From: Erythroxylum novogranatense
Taxonomy: Eukaryota > Streptophyta > Magnoliopsida > Malpighiales > Erythroxylaceae
Assembly (NCBI GenBank): GCA_029891385.1
Contig: CM057231.1
Span: 20,863,300 to 20,927,299, forward strand
DNA: 64,000 nt
Direction: 5' to 3'
This document shows positions 45,233-58,020 of this stretch, piece by piece; the stretch's first letter is position 1, and the number at the start of each line of letters is the position of its first letter. The notes below the pieces were generated by a model. That model was not told the origin of the DNA. It saw only the letters and a list, made by a program, of their open reading frames with translations, and did not search any database. Made by a program: the position numbers and the translations under genes.

Positions 45233-45385
45233 GGCACATTACGTTGAGCCGTGGCTCTGAAAACATGAGCTTGAAGCCACGATACATTGAGCTCGAGGCT
45301 CAAATACTTTGGACTCGAGGTCTGTGCGTTGAGTGAAAGCTCTCACATCGTTAGGCGTGATATGCCCCGATCGATGGCTACTCCG
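45233..45385 (-). repeat. Inverted-repeat array in d 3' LTR
   Basis: Units of about 20-25 bp with small stem-loops: GAGC-CGTG-GCTC (45246-45257), GAGCT-CGA-GGCTC (45289-45301), GGACT-CGA-GGTCT (45311-45323) and GAGT-GAAA-GCTC (45331-45342). Stems differ but pairing, including G-T pairs, is kept. It is homologous in place to 26033-26165 of LTR c. Confidence 0.7.
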
Positions 45386-48300
45386 GTCTGTTCGCTTTTA
45401 TCTCGATCATGTCCTTATGCATGAATGCATATGTTCCAATTTCCATTTACGTTATTTCTATCACTTACATTCAATGCCATTTCCTATTTCTTCACCTTGG
45501 TCCGATATTTCAATCATATTTTTTTCCAATTTATTGCATCATACCATTATCGCATTTAACGGTCACATTCAATGTATTGAAATGCATAACTAACACTTCA
45601 ATATCAATTTCCCATTTCCTCGGACCTTTGGTCCGAGATCTCAATATAAACATTCACACACATTTACACACAAGTAGCACCGTTATCTCATTCCAAATAT
45701 TTGAGACACCTATGGTCCGAAATCAATCAAAATCAAACACACATAAACCCTCCATTATCTCCACATGGCAAAATTTGCAAAATCTTAAACACATAAAGGT
45801 TGAGGAACCAACTAGGCTACTCACCGAATAACTTCCGAGCTAATGCCGGGAAGTCTCTGCGATGTCCGTGGATTTACGGTCCAACTGCGCCTCTATAGCA
45901 AACACAATAGGTTCACATTACTAACTGTATAGTTCGAATGACCAAATAATGCACATGGAATAATTAAAACGTGTATAATGCATGTTCATGGCATTCCCGG
46001 CCTTAATCCAAAATTTTCCCATAATAAAATTCTATTAAAAATTAGAAATCCATAGGCGCTGACGGTGCGCACTTTGGACCTCTATAGGTCCCCAATTAAA
46101 TCAAACAGTGTTTGCATGTTCCGTCAATAGGGGCTACGTCAAATTCCCGTCTAAAAATTCCCGTTTTCTCAGAAAATGAAATTAAATATTCAACGAATCC
46201 GATGCCTCTGGAATCAGGTCAATCGGACGTCGGACGGGAAAGAAATTGACAAAAGAATAAACGGACCATTTAATGCCAAATAATAATAAAAAATAATAAA
46301 AATTAATATATATATATATATATCTGATGCTGCCTCATGGGCGAGACGCCCGCCCTCATGGCGAATTAGCCACATCACATCGAGGCGAGGCGTCGCCTCG
46401 CGACCAGCCTCCTAAATCTCGCCTCATGAGACGGCGAGTTTCACTGCTGCCTTGCCCTTTTTTTTTTTTTCCAAATTTCAATCTTAATTTCCAATTACTC
46501 TAACTTTTAGCACACAAATCAGAAAAATACCCACTATACCTCATTGGAAAGCTTATGAAAAGCTCTACAACTCTCAAGAATACCATAAAATCAATTCAAC
46601 CTCTAAGGGTGTCAAAATCCCATCCAAGATACTGCTTACTCAAAACTCATAAATATAGGACAGTAACTCACAAATGCAAGGACTCACTGATTAGTTAGCT
46701 AAAAATTCCTACATAAATATGCTCAATAAGATCACAATGTCAGCTACAATTGACATGAACAACCCAAAATCAAATTCCATTACTAAACAAGTCAATTAAT
46801 TCACTCAATGTTACTGTCCCTGAAACCATGCAATTTGAACAGTAAACTTATAACAAACATATCTCCCTGTACACAAGTCAGAAAAATCCAAACTTTACAT
46901 CCCTAAAAGGATAAATCCTCAAACTTCAAGTTTCATGAAGAACTCAAACTCCAATTCGATTTCTAACAATTCCAAATCTGTTATGCAAGTTTCTGACCTA
47001 ATCAACACTTAAAACCACAATGTAGGTTCAGCTTTTGCAAATCCATATCTCCCACATCTGATTTCCAAAAATTACATGCCATACACCAATTTCAATATCA
47101 ATGTGTTATCTAAAACTCTTCAGTAGACCCCTAAAATCAGTTCAGTTCACAAAAATTACTAAAATTCTTCCACACCCGAATGTGTACTAAATATGCCAAT
47201 CCAACTAGGTTTCAGTCACTGCATATAAACAGTCACTAGTAATCAGGTCATATCTCCCAATATACAACTCAACAAATAGCAAGATTAGTGGCAATGGAAA
47301 GCTAACTCAATATGGCACAACTTTCATGAAGACCACTTTCCCAAATTCCATCTCAATTAATTTAGAAAAATCAGCAAAATAATCAGGTCATATATGCGGG
47401 TACTGTTCACAGACCCTACAACCAGAAACTTTCCATGCAAAGATCCACCCTTCTAACATTACAATTTAACATCACCTATTTCACACAAAGTTGAAGCCAA
47501 CATCCCAAAGTTTCATTGGGCACAAACCTCACCTCATTTTCTCACTTACACAATTAGTTATGATCAAAACATTACAATAGGTTCAAAACTCAATTTCCAG
47601 CTTTCATCAACAACCTAACTTCTATCACTTCTAACATCAATAACACATCACTAAGCATCCAATTGAACACAAATTCAGCCCTATATCATTAATACATTTA
47701 CTAGGAAATACCATCTCAAGTTGGCAGCCCTCATCTCTCCATTTCCATGCAAAATTAGTCAATCAAAATCAAGCTAAAACACTTCTAAACCACATCATTT
47801 ATGTTCACTTTATCAAACCATACTTAACCTAGCCTTATACCCACCAATTCCATCTACAATTTTCATTCAAATCATGGATCAATAATCATAATAAGTGCAT
47901 CATAATTCTCATTAAAAGCCTCTAACAATCATGGTTCAATAAATACATAATCAAAGCATAATGAAAACCTAATAAGAAACTTACCAATTCAAACTTTCAA
48001 GCTTCCCCACTCTCCAATCACTTCACTTTCTTCCTTCACTTCCAAAACCCATACATGGCTATCACCTTGGATAAAGACTTAAGCTCATATGCAAGTAAAG
48101 AGGGCTCTTAAGGTTGGTGGAAGGTGACTTAAGAGAGAAACAAAAAGAAATCGATGGAGATGGCAAAATGGAAGGTAGGTTTTGGATGAGTGAGTGAAAT
48201 GTGGAAACAACTTTGATTTTTCATTCCTTTAACCATAAGCCACCAAAACTCTAGGTTAAAACAAACAAAAGCATTGAATCCTTTTAGGACAAATGGCATG

Positions 48301-48785
48301 GATTGGAGAAAGGGACAAAATAGAAATAAGACAAAATTTAGCTAATCCTAGTTAATCAAGCACTAATCCCAATTAAACTCTAATCATGGTACTAAAATAA
48401 TTCCCTAACACCATTTAGCCAATAATCTAATGCCATTAGGCAATCCTTCTCAGATACAAAAGGCTCATTCAATCGATCGGTTGGAATTTTTCGATCCGAA
48501 AGAACCCAAAAATTCCGAAAAATTCCATAAATCCCTAAAATGGAAAACAATTTATGACGACTCAAAATAATTTTCCAATTACAACTATCCCATAAATTTC
48601 ACAAAAGGTCTCGATTTGAAACCTAAGCCGGAAAATGTCATGAATGCATGTTATCATGTGTATATGCAAAACAACCATCACTCATAGAGGCGATAAGTTG
48701 TATGTGCATGCCGAGATATAATTTAATACTCCTTACCCGTCCCAAATTACCAACATACCCTTCCCATCAGTGATGGGATGTTACA

Positions 48786-51700
48786 ATTCTCCCCTCCTAA
48801 CAAAAATTTCGTCCTCGAAATTTCATATATGATTTATCGAGGGCAGGCGAGTCTTTTGATTAATACCCTTTGTTTCTCACTGCTTTCACTACGACCAAAT
48901 TCAACAATGAGCGGAGATCAAAACAATCAATTACTCTTTTTCGCTTTTCAAACTTTCCATGTTTACGCGTAATTCGTCACCTTCAATATCAATAACATAT
49001 ATATCGGATATTTCCAATTCTATCTATGAAACACTTTGTAAATCCGAATCATCTTTTAGGTTTTAGCCTAACTTACCAGTCCATAATGCTATTCACACCA
49101 CAGTCGCATAGAGGCCACTCCTCACGAAGTCAATTTCCCTTAACTACACCTTTATTTCCATCTAAGTACATTTTGGCTGAGGCCATACCCTTCAAAATAT
49201 TTCATTTATTACATATCAGATTTCGTTATTATCAAAACACAAATCTCATGACATTTGTAACCTCAGTGTGAATCAATTCGATTTATTATCACCATCTTAA
49301 ATTCTTAACCTATCACTTTATTTACCCTAATCACATCATATAGGGATAACGACTCCTTTTTGCAGTAAGACCCCTTATACACTTTTTGAATGATGACACC
49401 AATATAATGATTGTCATGCCATAATCCCTTTGCACTATTCCTCAATCTCATATCCCAATGAAATCCAAAAATACCTATTGGTTAATCACACATGTCATCG
49501 TTCACTTTGATAGACTATACCATTAATTGCTTTTCCACCATACTTTTTCTAAAACGTAACGCTTTGATTGTTTCTTGTGCTTTCTCGAACCATTCACTTA
49601 TAATCATTTGATTTCCCAATTTAACCTTTCAATTACTCTGTCAATACACTCTTGCTAGAACATAAAGCTTGATCATTCCTTACATTTTCACTAATAGCCT
49701 CCCGTAATAAGTATCACCCATATCTCTTAATCTGAACTATACCTATCACTTTCCTCACAATTGGAGTTAATTCCCGTTCCTCAATACAGTTTACAATTTC
49801 TACATCCTCACTTCGGGTTTTGCCAATCCGCTTTGATGCACACCAACTTTGAACTTCTCATAGCTAATAATATTTTCTTTTGCCCCATTTTGTCGGGCTC
49901 GACTATTAACACTCAATAATAACCTTATTGCCCAAATTTTGATCTTCTATAATTGAATTTATTTCTTTCTTTGTTCAATCCTTGAATTGTACCATTGGCT
50001 TAGTTTGAAGAAATCAGCCATGAATCCTTTTAAATCATTCAAATGCACGAAATATCTCAATCGTTATCGATTTGCATAATCATAGACATCTCCAAACTAT
50101 TTACATGCGATTAATGTCTCCAAGCTTTTAGGTCACACTCAAGATAACAAGTTTCAAATCATCGATCATAATACCCCCGTAGAATCATATTTACCCCAAG
50201 GTACATAAACTCACTTTATGATCATCACCATAACATTCGCATGTTTTCCTCAATTATTCTCGTCAATTTGCTAAAACCAGAAAATCTTTGACAATTTCGA
50301 ATGCATCTAGCATTCCATTAGTTCTAATTAATTCCAAATTTCGCATACATATCTTTTGAATGTCACATTTTATCAATACTTATATCTTCATTAATTCTCC
50401 CAATATCCCATGTTTCATTCAATTAGGTTAAGATTCACTCTTATGAGACTTATATATCGACCAATTTCCTCAACTATACCCATTCATCTATTTCTTATAC
50501 TTATATCCATTATCCGTTCCAAACACAATTTAGACCTGTTCCTTTTCAATAATACAATAAACTTATACCCATAGTTGACTCATATAACTCTTTCATGATC
50601 AAACGTCTCCAATGAGGAACAATTTCCTTATAATTTTCTCATCCTAAACATATTCTGCCACATATTCCTTACCTAAATTTCTCCACATAACTCAATTTAT
50701 TCACGATAGATCACTCACTACCTTGAATAAACAATCGTTATATCGATCTCGTACTTTCAGAACATAAACTTTTAATCCCCTCAAATTCTCAATTAATATT
50801 CAGTAATTCTCTTCAATAATCAGAACAATTAACATAATATACACTCTTTCAGTAGCATAGTTTAGCTCTTACGCTAGAGTCTCTGCCAGATATAATACAA
50901 ATCATAAAACTTTATCAATCAACTATTTTTTTTTCTCTATATAAATATACATATCAATTACTCTTGATACTTCACGAAGATCAATCTCTGAAGAGCACTT
51001 AAACAATTTCTTTTCCTCTACTATCTTGCCATCATCACCCTAATCATCACATTCTTTCTGACAATATATCTCTATAGTCCCATCAATTTGCCCGTTAATA
51101 GATCATACTGCTAAGAATACCTTAATTGCATTTAATTCTCGATAACCATTCTCGTTTTGGTACCCATTTCTTGATCACGGGAACCTTACTATATTCATGT
51201 CCCTCTTTTTATTCCCTCAAGCTCATTACCAATGCGAACATCTTTAACTGTCTCACTTCTTTCTCAATTGATCATTCTGAGCATTCTCATGCCTTACTCC
51301 CACTCATTTTGAACTTGAGCTACCGGCATCATAATCGGAGCTTACGTAATAGGCCACTGATTACCTCCTATATCATGTTCACGCAAATTATTCATTTATG
51401 CTTGCTCATTTCACCCATGAGGGTAATCCCACTATCAGAGATACACTTACAGTGATCATATAATCTGAACTCAACAATCTTCCTGTGTACACCCGTCCTC
51501 GCTCATGAGGATCATATATAATCACAATTCATTCACAACTGATCGTTATAAGCACTTTCATTTCTTCTTCTAACTCATAAAGGGATTTTTTTTTGACTAG
51601 AATTCTGGCTAACAAGTAGCCATTAACTCTTCAATTACAGGGTAACATTTCACTTAACATAGGGCTCCTATAATCAGGTGTGCATTTACTTAGGCAGATC

Positions 51701-52358
51701 AATTAAACCCGAACAACTTTTTCATCTACCAATTTCATTGTCTTACATTTCAATCTTTTCATTTTTGCATTAGACCCATATATTTCCATACTCATATCTC
51801 TATCATAGATAGGAAATCATTCTTGATTTTGCACTTAATGTATAATTTGACTCCAAATCACCAATCCTTATTTATAACTCTCATCACGGTAATCAATCCC
51901 AATTGTAACTTTTCTATATCATAGATACACTTTATTGTCATTTACCTTATACACTGTAAATCTTACCATTATCACATCTCTATTTTCCTCTATTAATTTA
52001 CAACTATAATCTTTATTTCTAACTCATATTCAAGGATATACCCAATATCACTCCAATTTTGCACTTCACAATATACCCGTCAATCTCAATACACTAAATA
52101 TTCGTCTATCTGATCAAACCATACCCTCTTTCCTATTGTGCAATATCCATTACTTCCTTTTCTCACATTCTAACACATTATCCTTTTTCTCACTTTGTCT
52201 AACCACTTAAACGACTGAGACATACTTATGTAAACGACTCGTATACTACTGCTGGGATCGATTGTCACCGCTGCCGTGACATGACTTAAATGCACGTAAC
52301 TTGACACATTTGTTTCGAAAGCCCATGTAAGATTGTACTTACGGGCTCGATACCTAAA
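48786..52358 (-). other. Internal region of d, non-coding
   Basis: 3.57 kb with no frame over about 110 codons and no gag, protease, RT, RNase H or integrase wording on either strand. The right edge on minus (next to 52359) reads TTAGGTATCGAGCCCG, a damaged methionine-tRNA PBS. The left edge holds the PPT (48786-48797, minus reads ggaggggagaat) and the inverted repeat at 48804-48823. The remainder is AT-rich and pyrimidine-rich on +. I cannot tell whether it is ancient pol beyond recognition or unrelated filler. Confidence 0.75.
48804..48823 (-). other. Inverted repeat AAATTTCG-AGGA-CGAAATTT before d PPT
   Basis: On minus this is identical to 35464-35483 of b, where it codes the end of pol. 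Here no pol frame leads into it, yet all 20 bases are kept. Confidence 0.8.
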
Positions 52359-55300
52359 TGTAGCATCCCACTCCATGAAGACCCAACCCGATATCGACGG
52401 TGATATCCGAGCCCAGCGACTCATGAGGGTGGTATGCTAAAGCGATCAATCTGATTTAAAACTTCGGTAACACATTTTTTTAAAACCAATCGAGGCGCAG
52501 ATATCGGTAAATAATTGGGCCTGTTCGAATACGAAATCATTCTATCTCAAAACAACATTTCGGTAATATTACAAATACGAGAATTCAAAACCAAATTGGG
52601 CCCAATCTTTGTTCTGAACACTTTCAGAATCACATTCAATTAGGGACCCTCGAAATAACATTATCATTTTGCGGAAAATACAAATTTACACATAATTCAA
52701 AATGACACTAATGCAAACGTGAACCGATCCCGACCTTAACGCCGACTTGCAAGCGGTAATCATACTCCGTACCCAACGGGTACTCTTCGATCCTCGAAAA
52801 ATATTTGCAATGTTGGGTGAGTTTGCGAACTCGGTGAAAACCATCATCGATGGTTCACTCAACTCATGCATTCACCAATCATATTAGCACAGTAGCATTA
52901 ACGGTAATATCACATATTATTACATTTCAGTTCCAATTTCATATACACATACAATTTCATCATTCACATCTTCCACCATTTACGATCATATATATATGCA
53001 ATGCGCATGTGACACGGTTCCATTTTCATTTCGTTGTTGTGGACCGTGCGCAAATCGCCCCAATAATGGGCACATTACGTTGAGCGATGGCTCAAAACAT
53101 GGGCTTGAAGCCACGATACATTGAGCTGAGGCTCAATACTTTGGACTGAGGTCTGTGCGTTGGTGAAAGCTCTCACATCGTTAGGCGTGATATGCCCCGA
53201 TCTGATGGTCGCTCGGTCCACAACCGCTTTTATCGATCATGTCCTTATGCATGAATGCATATGTTCCAATTTCCATTTACAGTTATTTCTATCACTTACA
53301 TTCAATGCCATTTCCTATTTCTTCAGAACCTTCGGTCCGATATTTCAATCATATTTTTTTCCCAATTTATTGCATCATACCATTATCGCATTTAACAGTC
53401 ACATTCAATGTATTGAAACAGACAACTAACACTTCAATATCAATTTCCCATTTCCTCGAACCTTTGGTCCGAGATCTCCAATATAAACATTCACACAGAT
53501 TACACAAGTAGCGCCGTTATCTCATTCCAAATATTTGAGACACCTATGGTCCAAATCAATCAAAATCAAACACACATAAACCCTCCATTATCTCCATGGC
53601 AAAATTTGCAAAATCTTAAACACATAAAGGTTGAGGAACCAACTAGGTTACTCACCGAATAACTTCGAGCTAATGCCGGAAGTCTCTGCGATGTCCGTGG
53701 ATCTACGGTCCAACTGAGCCTCTATAGCAAACACAATAGGTTCACATTACTAACTGTATAGTTCGAATGACCAAATAATGCACATGGAATAATTAAAACG
53801 TGTATAATGCATGTTCATGGCATTCCCGGCCTTAATTCAAAATTTTCCCATAATAAAATTCTATTAAAAATTAGAAATCCATAGGTGCTGACGGTGCGCA
53901 CTTCGGACCTCTATAGGTCCCCAATTAAATCAAACAGTGTTTGCATGTTCCAATCGATAGGGCTACGTCAAATTCCGTCTAAAATTCCGTTTTCTCAGAA
54001 AATGAAATTAAATATTCAACGAATCCGATGCCTCTGGAATCAGGTCAATCGGACGTCGGACGGAAAGAAATTGACAAAAGAATAAACGGACCATTTAATG
54101 CCAAATAATAATCAAAATAATAAAATTAATATATATATATATATATCTTGATCTGTTGCCTCATGGGGCGAGACGCCGCCCTCGAGGCGAATCGCCTCAC
54201 ATCGTCATGAGGCGAGGCGCGCCTCGCGACCAGCCTCCTAAATCTCGCCATGAGGCTAAACGTCGCCCTCGCGAGACGGCGAGTTTCCTTCTTCGCGCTT
54301 TTTTTTTTTTTTTCCAAATTTCAATCTTAATTTCCAATTACTCTAACTTTTAGCACACAAATCAGAAAAATACCCACTATACCTCATTGGAAAGCTTATG
54401 AAAAGCTCTACAACTCTCAAGAATACCATAAAATCAATTCAACCTCTAAGGGTGTCAAAATCCCATCCAAGATACTGCTTACTCAAAACTCATAAATATA
54501 GGACAGTAACTCACAAATGCAAGGACTCACTGATTAGTTAGCTAAAATTCCTACATAAATATGCTCAATAAGATCACAATGTCAGCTACAATTGACATGA
54601 ACAACCCAAAATCAAATTCCATTACTAAACAAGTCAATTAATTCACTCAATGTTACTGTCCCTGAAACCATGCAATTTGAACAGTAAACTTATAACAAAC
54701 ATATCTCCCTGTACACAAGTCAGAAAAATCCAAACTTTACATCCCTAAAAGATAAATCCTCAAACTTCAAGTTTCATGAAGAACTCAAACTCCAATTCGA
54801 TTTCTAACAATTCCAAATCTGTTATGCAAGTTTCTGACCTAATCAACACTTAAAACCACAATGTAGGTTCAGCTTTTGCAAATCCATATCTCCCACATCT
54901 GATTTCCAAAATTACATGCCATACACCAATTTCAATATCAATGTGTTATCTAAAACTCTTCAGTAGACCCTAAAATCAGTTCAGTTCACAAAATTACTAA
55001 AATTCTTCCACACCCGAATGTGTACTAAATATGCCAATCCAACTAGGTTTCAGTCACTGCATATAAACAGTCACTAGTAATCAGGTCATATCTCCCAATA
55101 TACAACTCAAAAAATAGCAAGATTAGTGGCAATGGAAAGCTAACTCAATATGGCACAACTTTCATGAAGACCACTTTCCCAAATTCCATCTCAATTAATT
55201 TAGAAAAATCAGCAAAATAATCAAGTCATATATGCGGGTACTGTTCATAGACCCTACAACCAGAAACTTTCCATGCAAAGATCCACCCTTCTAACATTAC

Positions 55301-56623
55301 AATTTAACATCACCTATTTCACACAAAGTTGAAGCCAACATCCCAAAGTTTCATTGGGCACAAACCTCACCTCATTTGCTCACTTACACAATTAGTTATG
55401 ATCAAAACATTACAATAGGTTCAAAACTCAATTTCCAGCTTTCATCAACAACCTAACTTCTATCACTTCTAACATCAATAACACATCACTAAGCATCCAA
55501 TTGAACACAAATTCAGCCCTATATCATTAATACATTTACTAGGAAATACCATCTCAAGTTGGCAGCCCTCATCTCTCCATTTCCATGCAAAATTAGTCAA
55601 TCAAAATCAAGCTAAAACACTTCTAAACCACATCATTTATGTTCACTTTATCAAACCATACTTAACCTAGCCTTATACCCACCAATTCCATCTACAATTT
55701 TCATTCAAATCATGGATCAATAATCATAATAAGTGCATCATAATTCTCATTAAAAGCCTCTAACAATCATGGTTCAATAAATACATAATCAAAGCATAAT
55801 GAAAACCTAATAAGAAACTTACCAATTCAAACTTTCAAGCTTCCCCACTCTCCAATCACTTCACTTTCTTCCTTCACTTCCAAAACCCATACATGGCTAT
55901 CACCTTGGATAAAGACTTAAGCTCATATGCAAGTAAAGAGGGCTCTTAAGGTTGGTGGAAGGTGACTTAAGAGAGAAACAAAAAGAAATCGATGGAGATG
56001 GCAAAATGGAAGGTAGGTTTCGGATGAGTGAGTGCAATGTGGAAACAACTTTGATTTTTCATTCCTTTAACCATAAGCCACCGAAAACTCTAGGTTAAAA
56101 ACAAACAAAAGCATTGAATCCTTTTAGGACAAATGGCATGGATTGGAGAAAGGGACAAAATAGAAATAAGACAAAATTTAGCTAATCCTAGTTAATCAAG
56201 CACTAATCCCAATTAAACTCTAATCATGGTACTAAAATAATTCCCTAACACCATTTAGCCAATAATCTAATGCCATTAGGCAATCCTTCTCGATACAAAA
56301 GGCTCACTCAATCGATCGGTTGGAATTTTTCGATCCAGAAAGAACCCGAAAAATTCGGAAAAATTCCATAAATCCTAAAATGGAAAACAATTTATGACGC
56401 ACTCAAAATAATTTTCCAATTACAACTATCCCATAAATTTCACAAAGGTCTCAGTTTGAAACCTGTTTAAGATGTCATGAATGCATGTTATCATGTGTAT
56501 ATGCAAAACAACCATCAGTCATAGAGGCGATAAGTTGTATGTGCATGCCGAGATATAATTTTTATACTCCTAACTCGTCCCAAATTACCAACATACCCTT
56601 CCCATCAGTGATGGGATGTTACA
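52359..56623 (-). repeat. d 5' LTR
   Basis: 4.27 kb, partner of 44525-48785. It has the same hairpins (52819-52832 and 52839-52855), an array at 53066-53200, a TA run near 54128-54146, a CpG patch at 54150-54295 and a T run near 54299-54314. Several CpG positions are changed relative to the 3' LTR, in both directions. Confidence 0.92.
53066..53200 (-). repeat. Inverted-repeat array in d 5' LTR
   Basis: Same units as 45233-45385, with several shortened by one or two bases (for example GAGCTGAGGCTC in place of GAGCTCGAGGCTC). Pairing is therefore weaker in this copy. Confidence 0.65.
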
Positions 56624-56628
56624 TTGGA

Positions 56629-57172
56629 GCAAGCAATTTGACTTACTACCATGATGCCTTGCATCGTTATTAACTACTTTTATTTTCCCCATGAATAATT
56701 TTGTTGAAAGGTGCAGTTTGTTAGACACTTATGTAGTGTATAATATGCTAAAAGGAAATAGAATGAATCCCCTTGCTATGATCTTAAGGTTTATGGTGAA
56801 AAAAGGGAGTCGCAGGAATACAACTGGTGCCTACCATATGGAATATTGCTCACCAAGATTTTCAACCATTATGGAGTACCTTTTGCAAATCTGAGTTGGT
56901 ATATGCCATCTAAGTTCCATCCTTCCATTACTTACTAGTTTGGATACAAATTGCAAAGCAATGTTTAGGTGGAAAAAAAATATGAAAGAGAAGAAAAAAT
57001 ACTAGGTTCTTCTCCAAATCAACGAGCTAATGTTCCTTGACAAGATGAAAATAATGCAAGTTTCCAACAACTAACGAACATTCAAACCAATCAAGATCAA
57101 ATACGAGAAAAAATAGACAACATGCATAATCAACTTCTTAACATGCATATTTTACTCAGAAGAATCTTTGAA
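56629..57172 (+). pseudogene. S2 envelope-like ORF, continued
   Basis: Sequence resumes after the right d target duplication (56624-56628). 56691-56894 reads CSLLDTYVVYNMLKGNRMNP and LAMILRFMVKKGSRRN, then in a shifted frame YGILLTKIFNHYGVPFANLS. The S1 counterpart has YPYGMFLTKIFKEF at the equivalent place, so the assignment is mutually supported. It tails into a Gln/Asn-rich stretch and then MHNQLLNMHILLRRIFE before solo LTR e inserts at 57173. Confidence 0.65.
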
Positions 57173-57503
57173 TGTAACACCACATACACCTTGGGAGGAT
57201 ATGTAGATGCCACACAAAACAGTGCTAAAACAATCTAAAACATACTTAACATTCCTTACACTCATTTCCAAAACATACTATACATTCCTTACCTATAGTA
57301 AGGTTATTAAAAATCATTTATAGGATATTACAAACTTTATCCATAAATATACAAAATGTCTCATTATATTAAATACAACTCAAAGACAAACTTAAATATA
57401 CGTCTTGTCAAAATAAAACATATCCTCCTTTAGCCAATGTGGTTTTCTTTGTCCCAGTCTCAAACCTTCTTATCAGAACCTACATGGAGGTAAAGCCACC
57501 ATG

Positions 57504-57520
57504 CTAAGCAAATAGCTTAG
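57504..57520 (-). other. Hairpin CTAAGC/GCTTAG of LTR e
   Basis: A perfect 6-bp stem with a 5-base loop, about 330 bases from the minus-strand LTR end. It resembles the GAGC-type hairpins of the other LTRs in position. It is not followed by ACCC on the transcribed strand; CCCC precedes it instead. Confidence 0.55.
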
Positions 57521-57729
57521 TGGGGAAATAACTAAACAAGATATAATTTGGTGACTGTTTCTAACAATTGTCTATCTTCACATATACAGAATCAGATCAA
57601 ATCATATACAACCTGTAATTATTCAAATTAAAGAACAATCTAACATTAGTTACATCATAACAAATATAACTTATCAAAATAGGATATACTTGCTTCAAAA
57701 TAAAACTTACAAGTATCCAGATAGAATAC

Positions 57730-57850
57730 CATGATATCAAAATAAAACTTTAAGGTATCATAATAAAACTTGATTGTGTCAAAACAATACTTGATTATAT
57801 CATAACAGAATTTAGTTGTATCAGAACTGAACTTAGCTTAAATCAGAATT
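57730..57850 (-). repeat. ~21-22 bp tandem repeat in LTR e
   Basis: About five degenerate copies of a unit like gtatcataataaaacttgat follow one another. The first copies are closest to each other and later ones have drifted. Confidence 0.65.
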
Positions 57851-57894
57851 GTTAATCATTTTTATAAAAGTGGGTAACAAGACCCAAAACAGAA

Positions 57895-58020
57895 GATACC
57901 CATGCTTGGTGTCTGAAACATAAGAGACTTAAGTCTCTGAAACAGAAGACACAGAAGGGTCTAAAATCATAAGACACTAGTGTGTCTGGCCTTAAAGAAA
58001 CCTTAGTGTCTGGTTACAGG
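57895..58020 (-). repeat. Inverted-repeat array in LTR e
   Basis: Units of about 24-25 bp, each with a GAC...GTC-type stem. AGAGACTTAAGTCTCT at 57923-57938 is a perfect 16-bp palindrome. AGACAC-TAGT-GTGTCT lies at 57972-57987, with weaker units between and after. Unit sequence is unrelated to the c/d arrays. Confidence 0.7.

Larger units (their letters stand above)
44525..48785 (-). repeat. d 3' LTR
   Basis: 4.26 kb, bounded by TG/CA ends and next to the PPT. The stretch 46480-48785 is almost base-for-base the same as 54330-56623. Differences cluster at CpG-rich places (for example ACTCGCGAGG here against ACTCATGAGG in the other copy) and in single-base gaps. It contains a TA run near 46305-46323, a CpG-dense patch at 46325-46450 and a T run near 46459-46472. 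No gene. Confidence 0.92.
44525..56623 (-). mobile_element. Non-coding LTR element 'd' (LARD-like) with 4.26-kb LTRs
   Basis: Two near-identical LTRs (44525-48785, 52359-56623) flank a 3.57-kb internal region with no readable gag or pol. The TSD ttgga is perfect. On minus the LTR starts TGTAACATCCC and ends GGGATGCTACA. A PPT (48786-48797), a weak PBS and the 20-base inverted repeat seen at the end of b pol are kept. It must have moved using proteins from a coding relative; LTR c is a related family. This is the build of a large retrotransposon derivative. LTRs make up over two thirds of it. Confidence 0.88.

Noticed and set aside
51126..51455. 109-codon frame inside the d interior
   Set aside because: Wrong strand for the element, no domain, and expected by chance in 3.6 kb.
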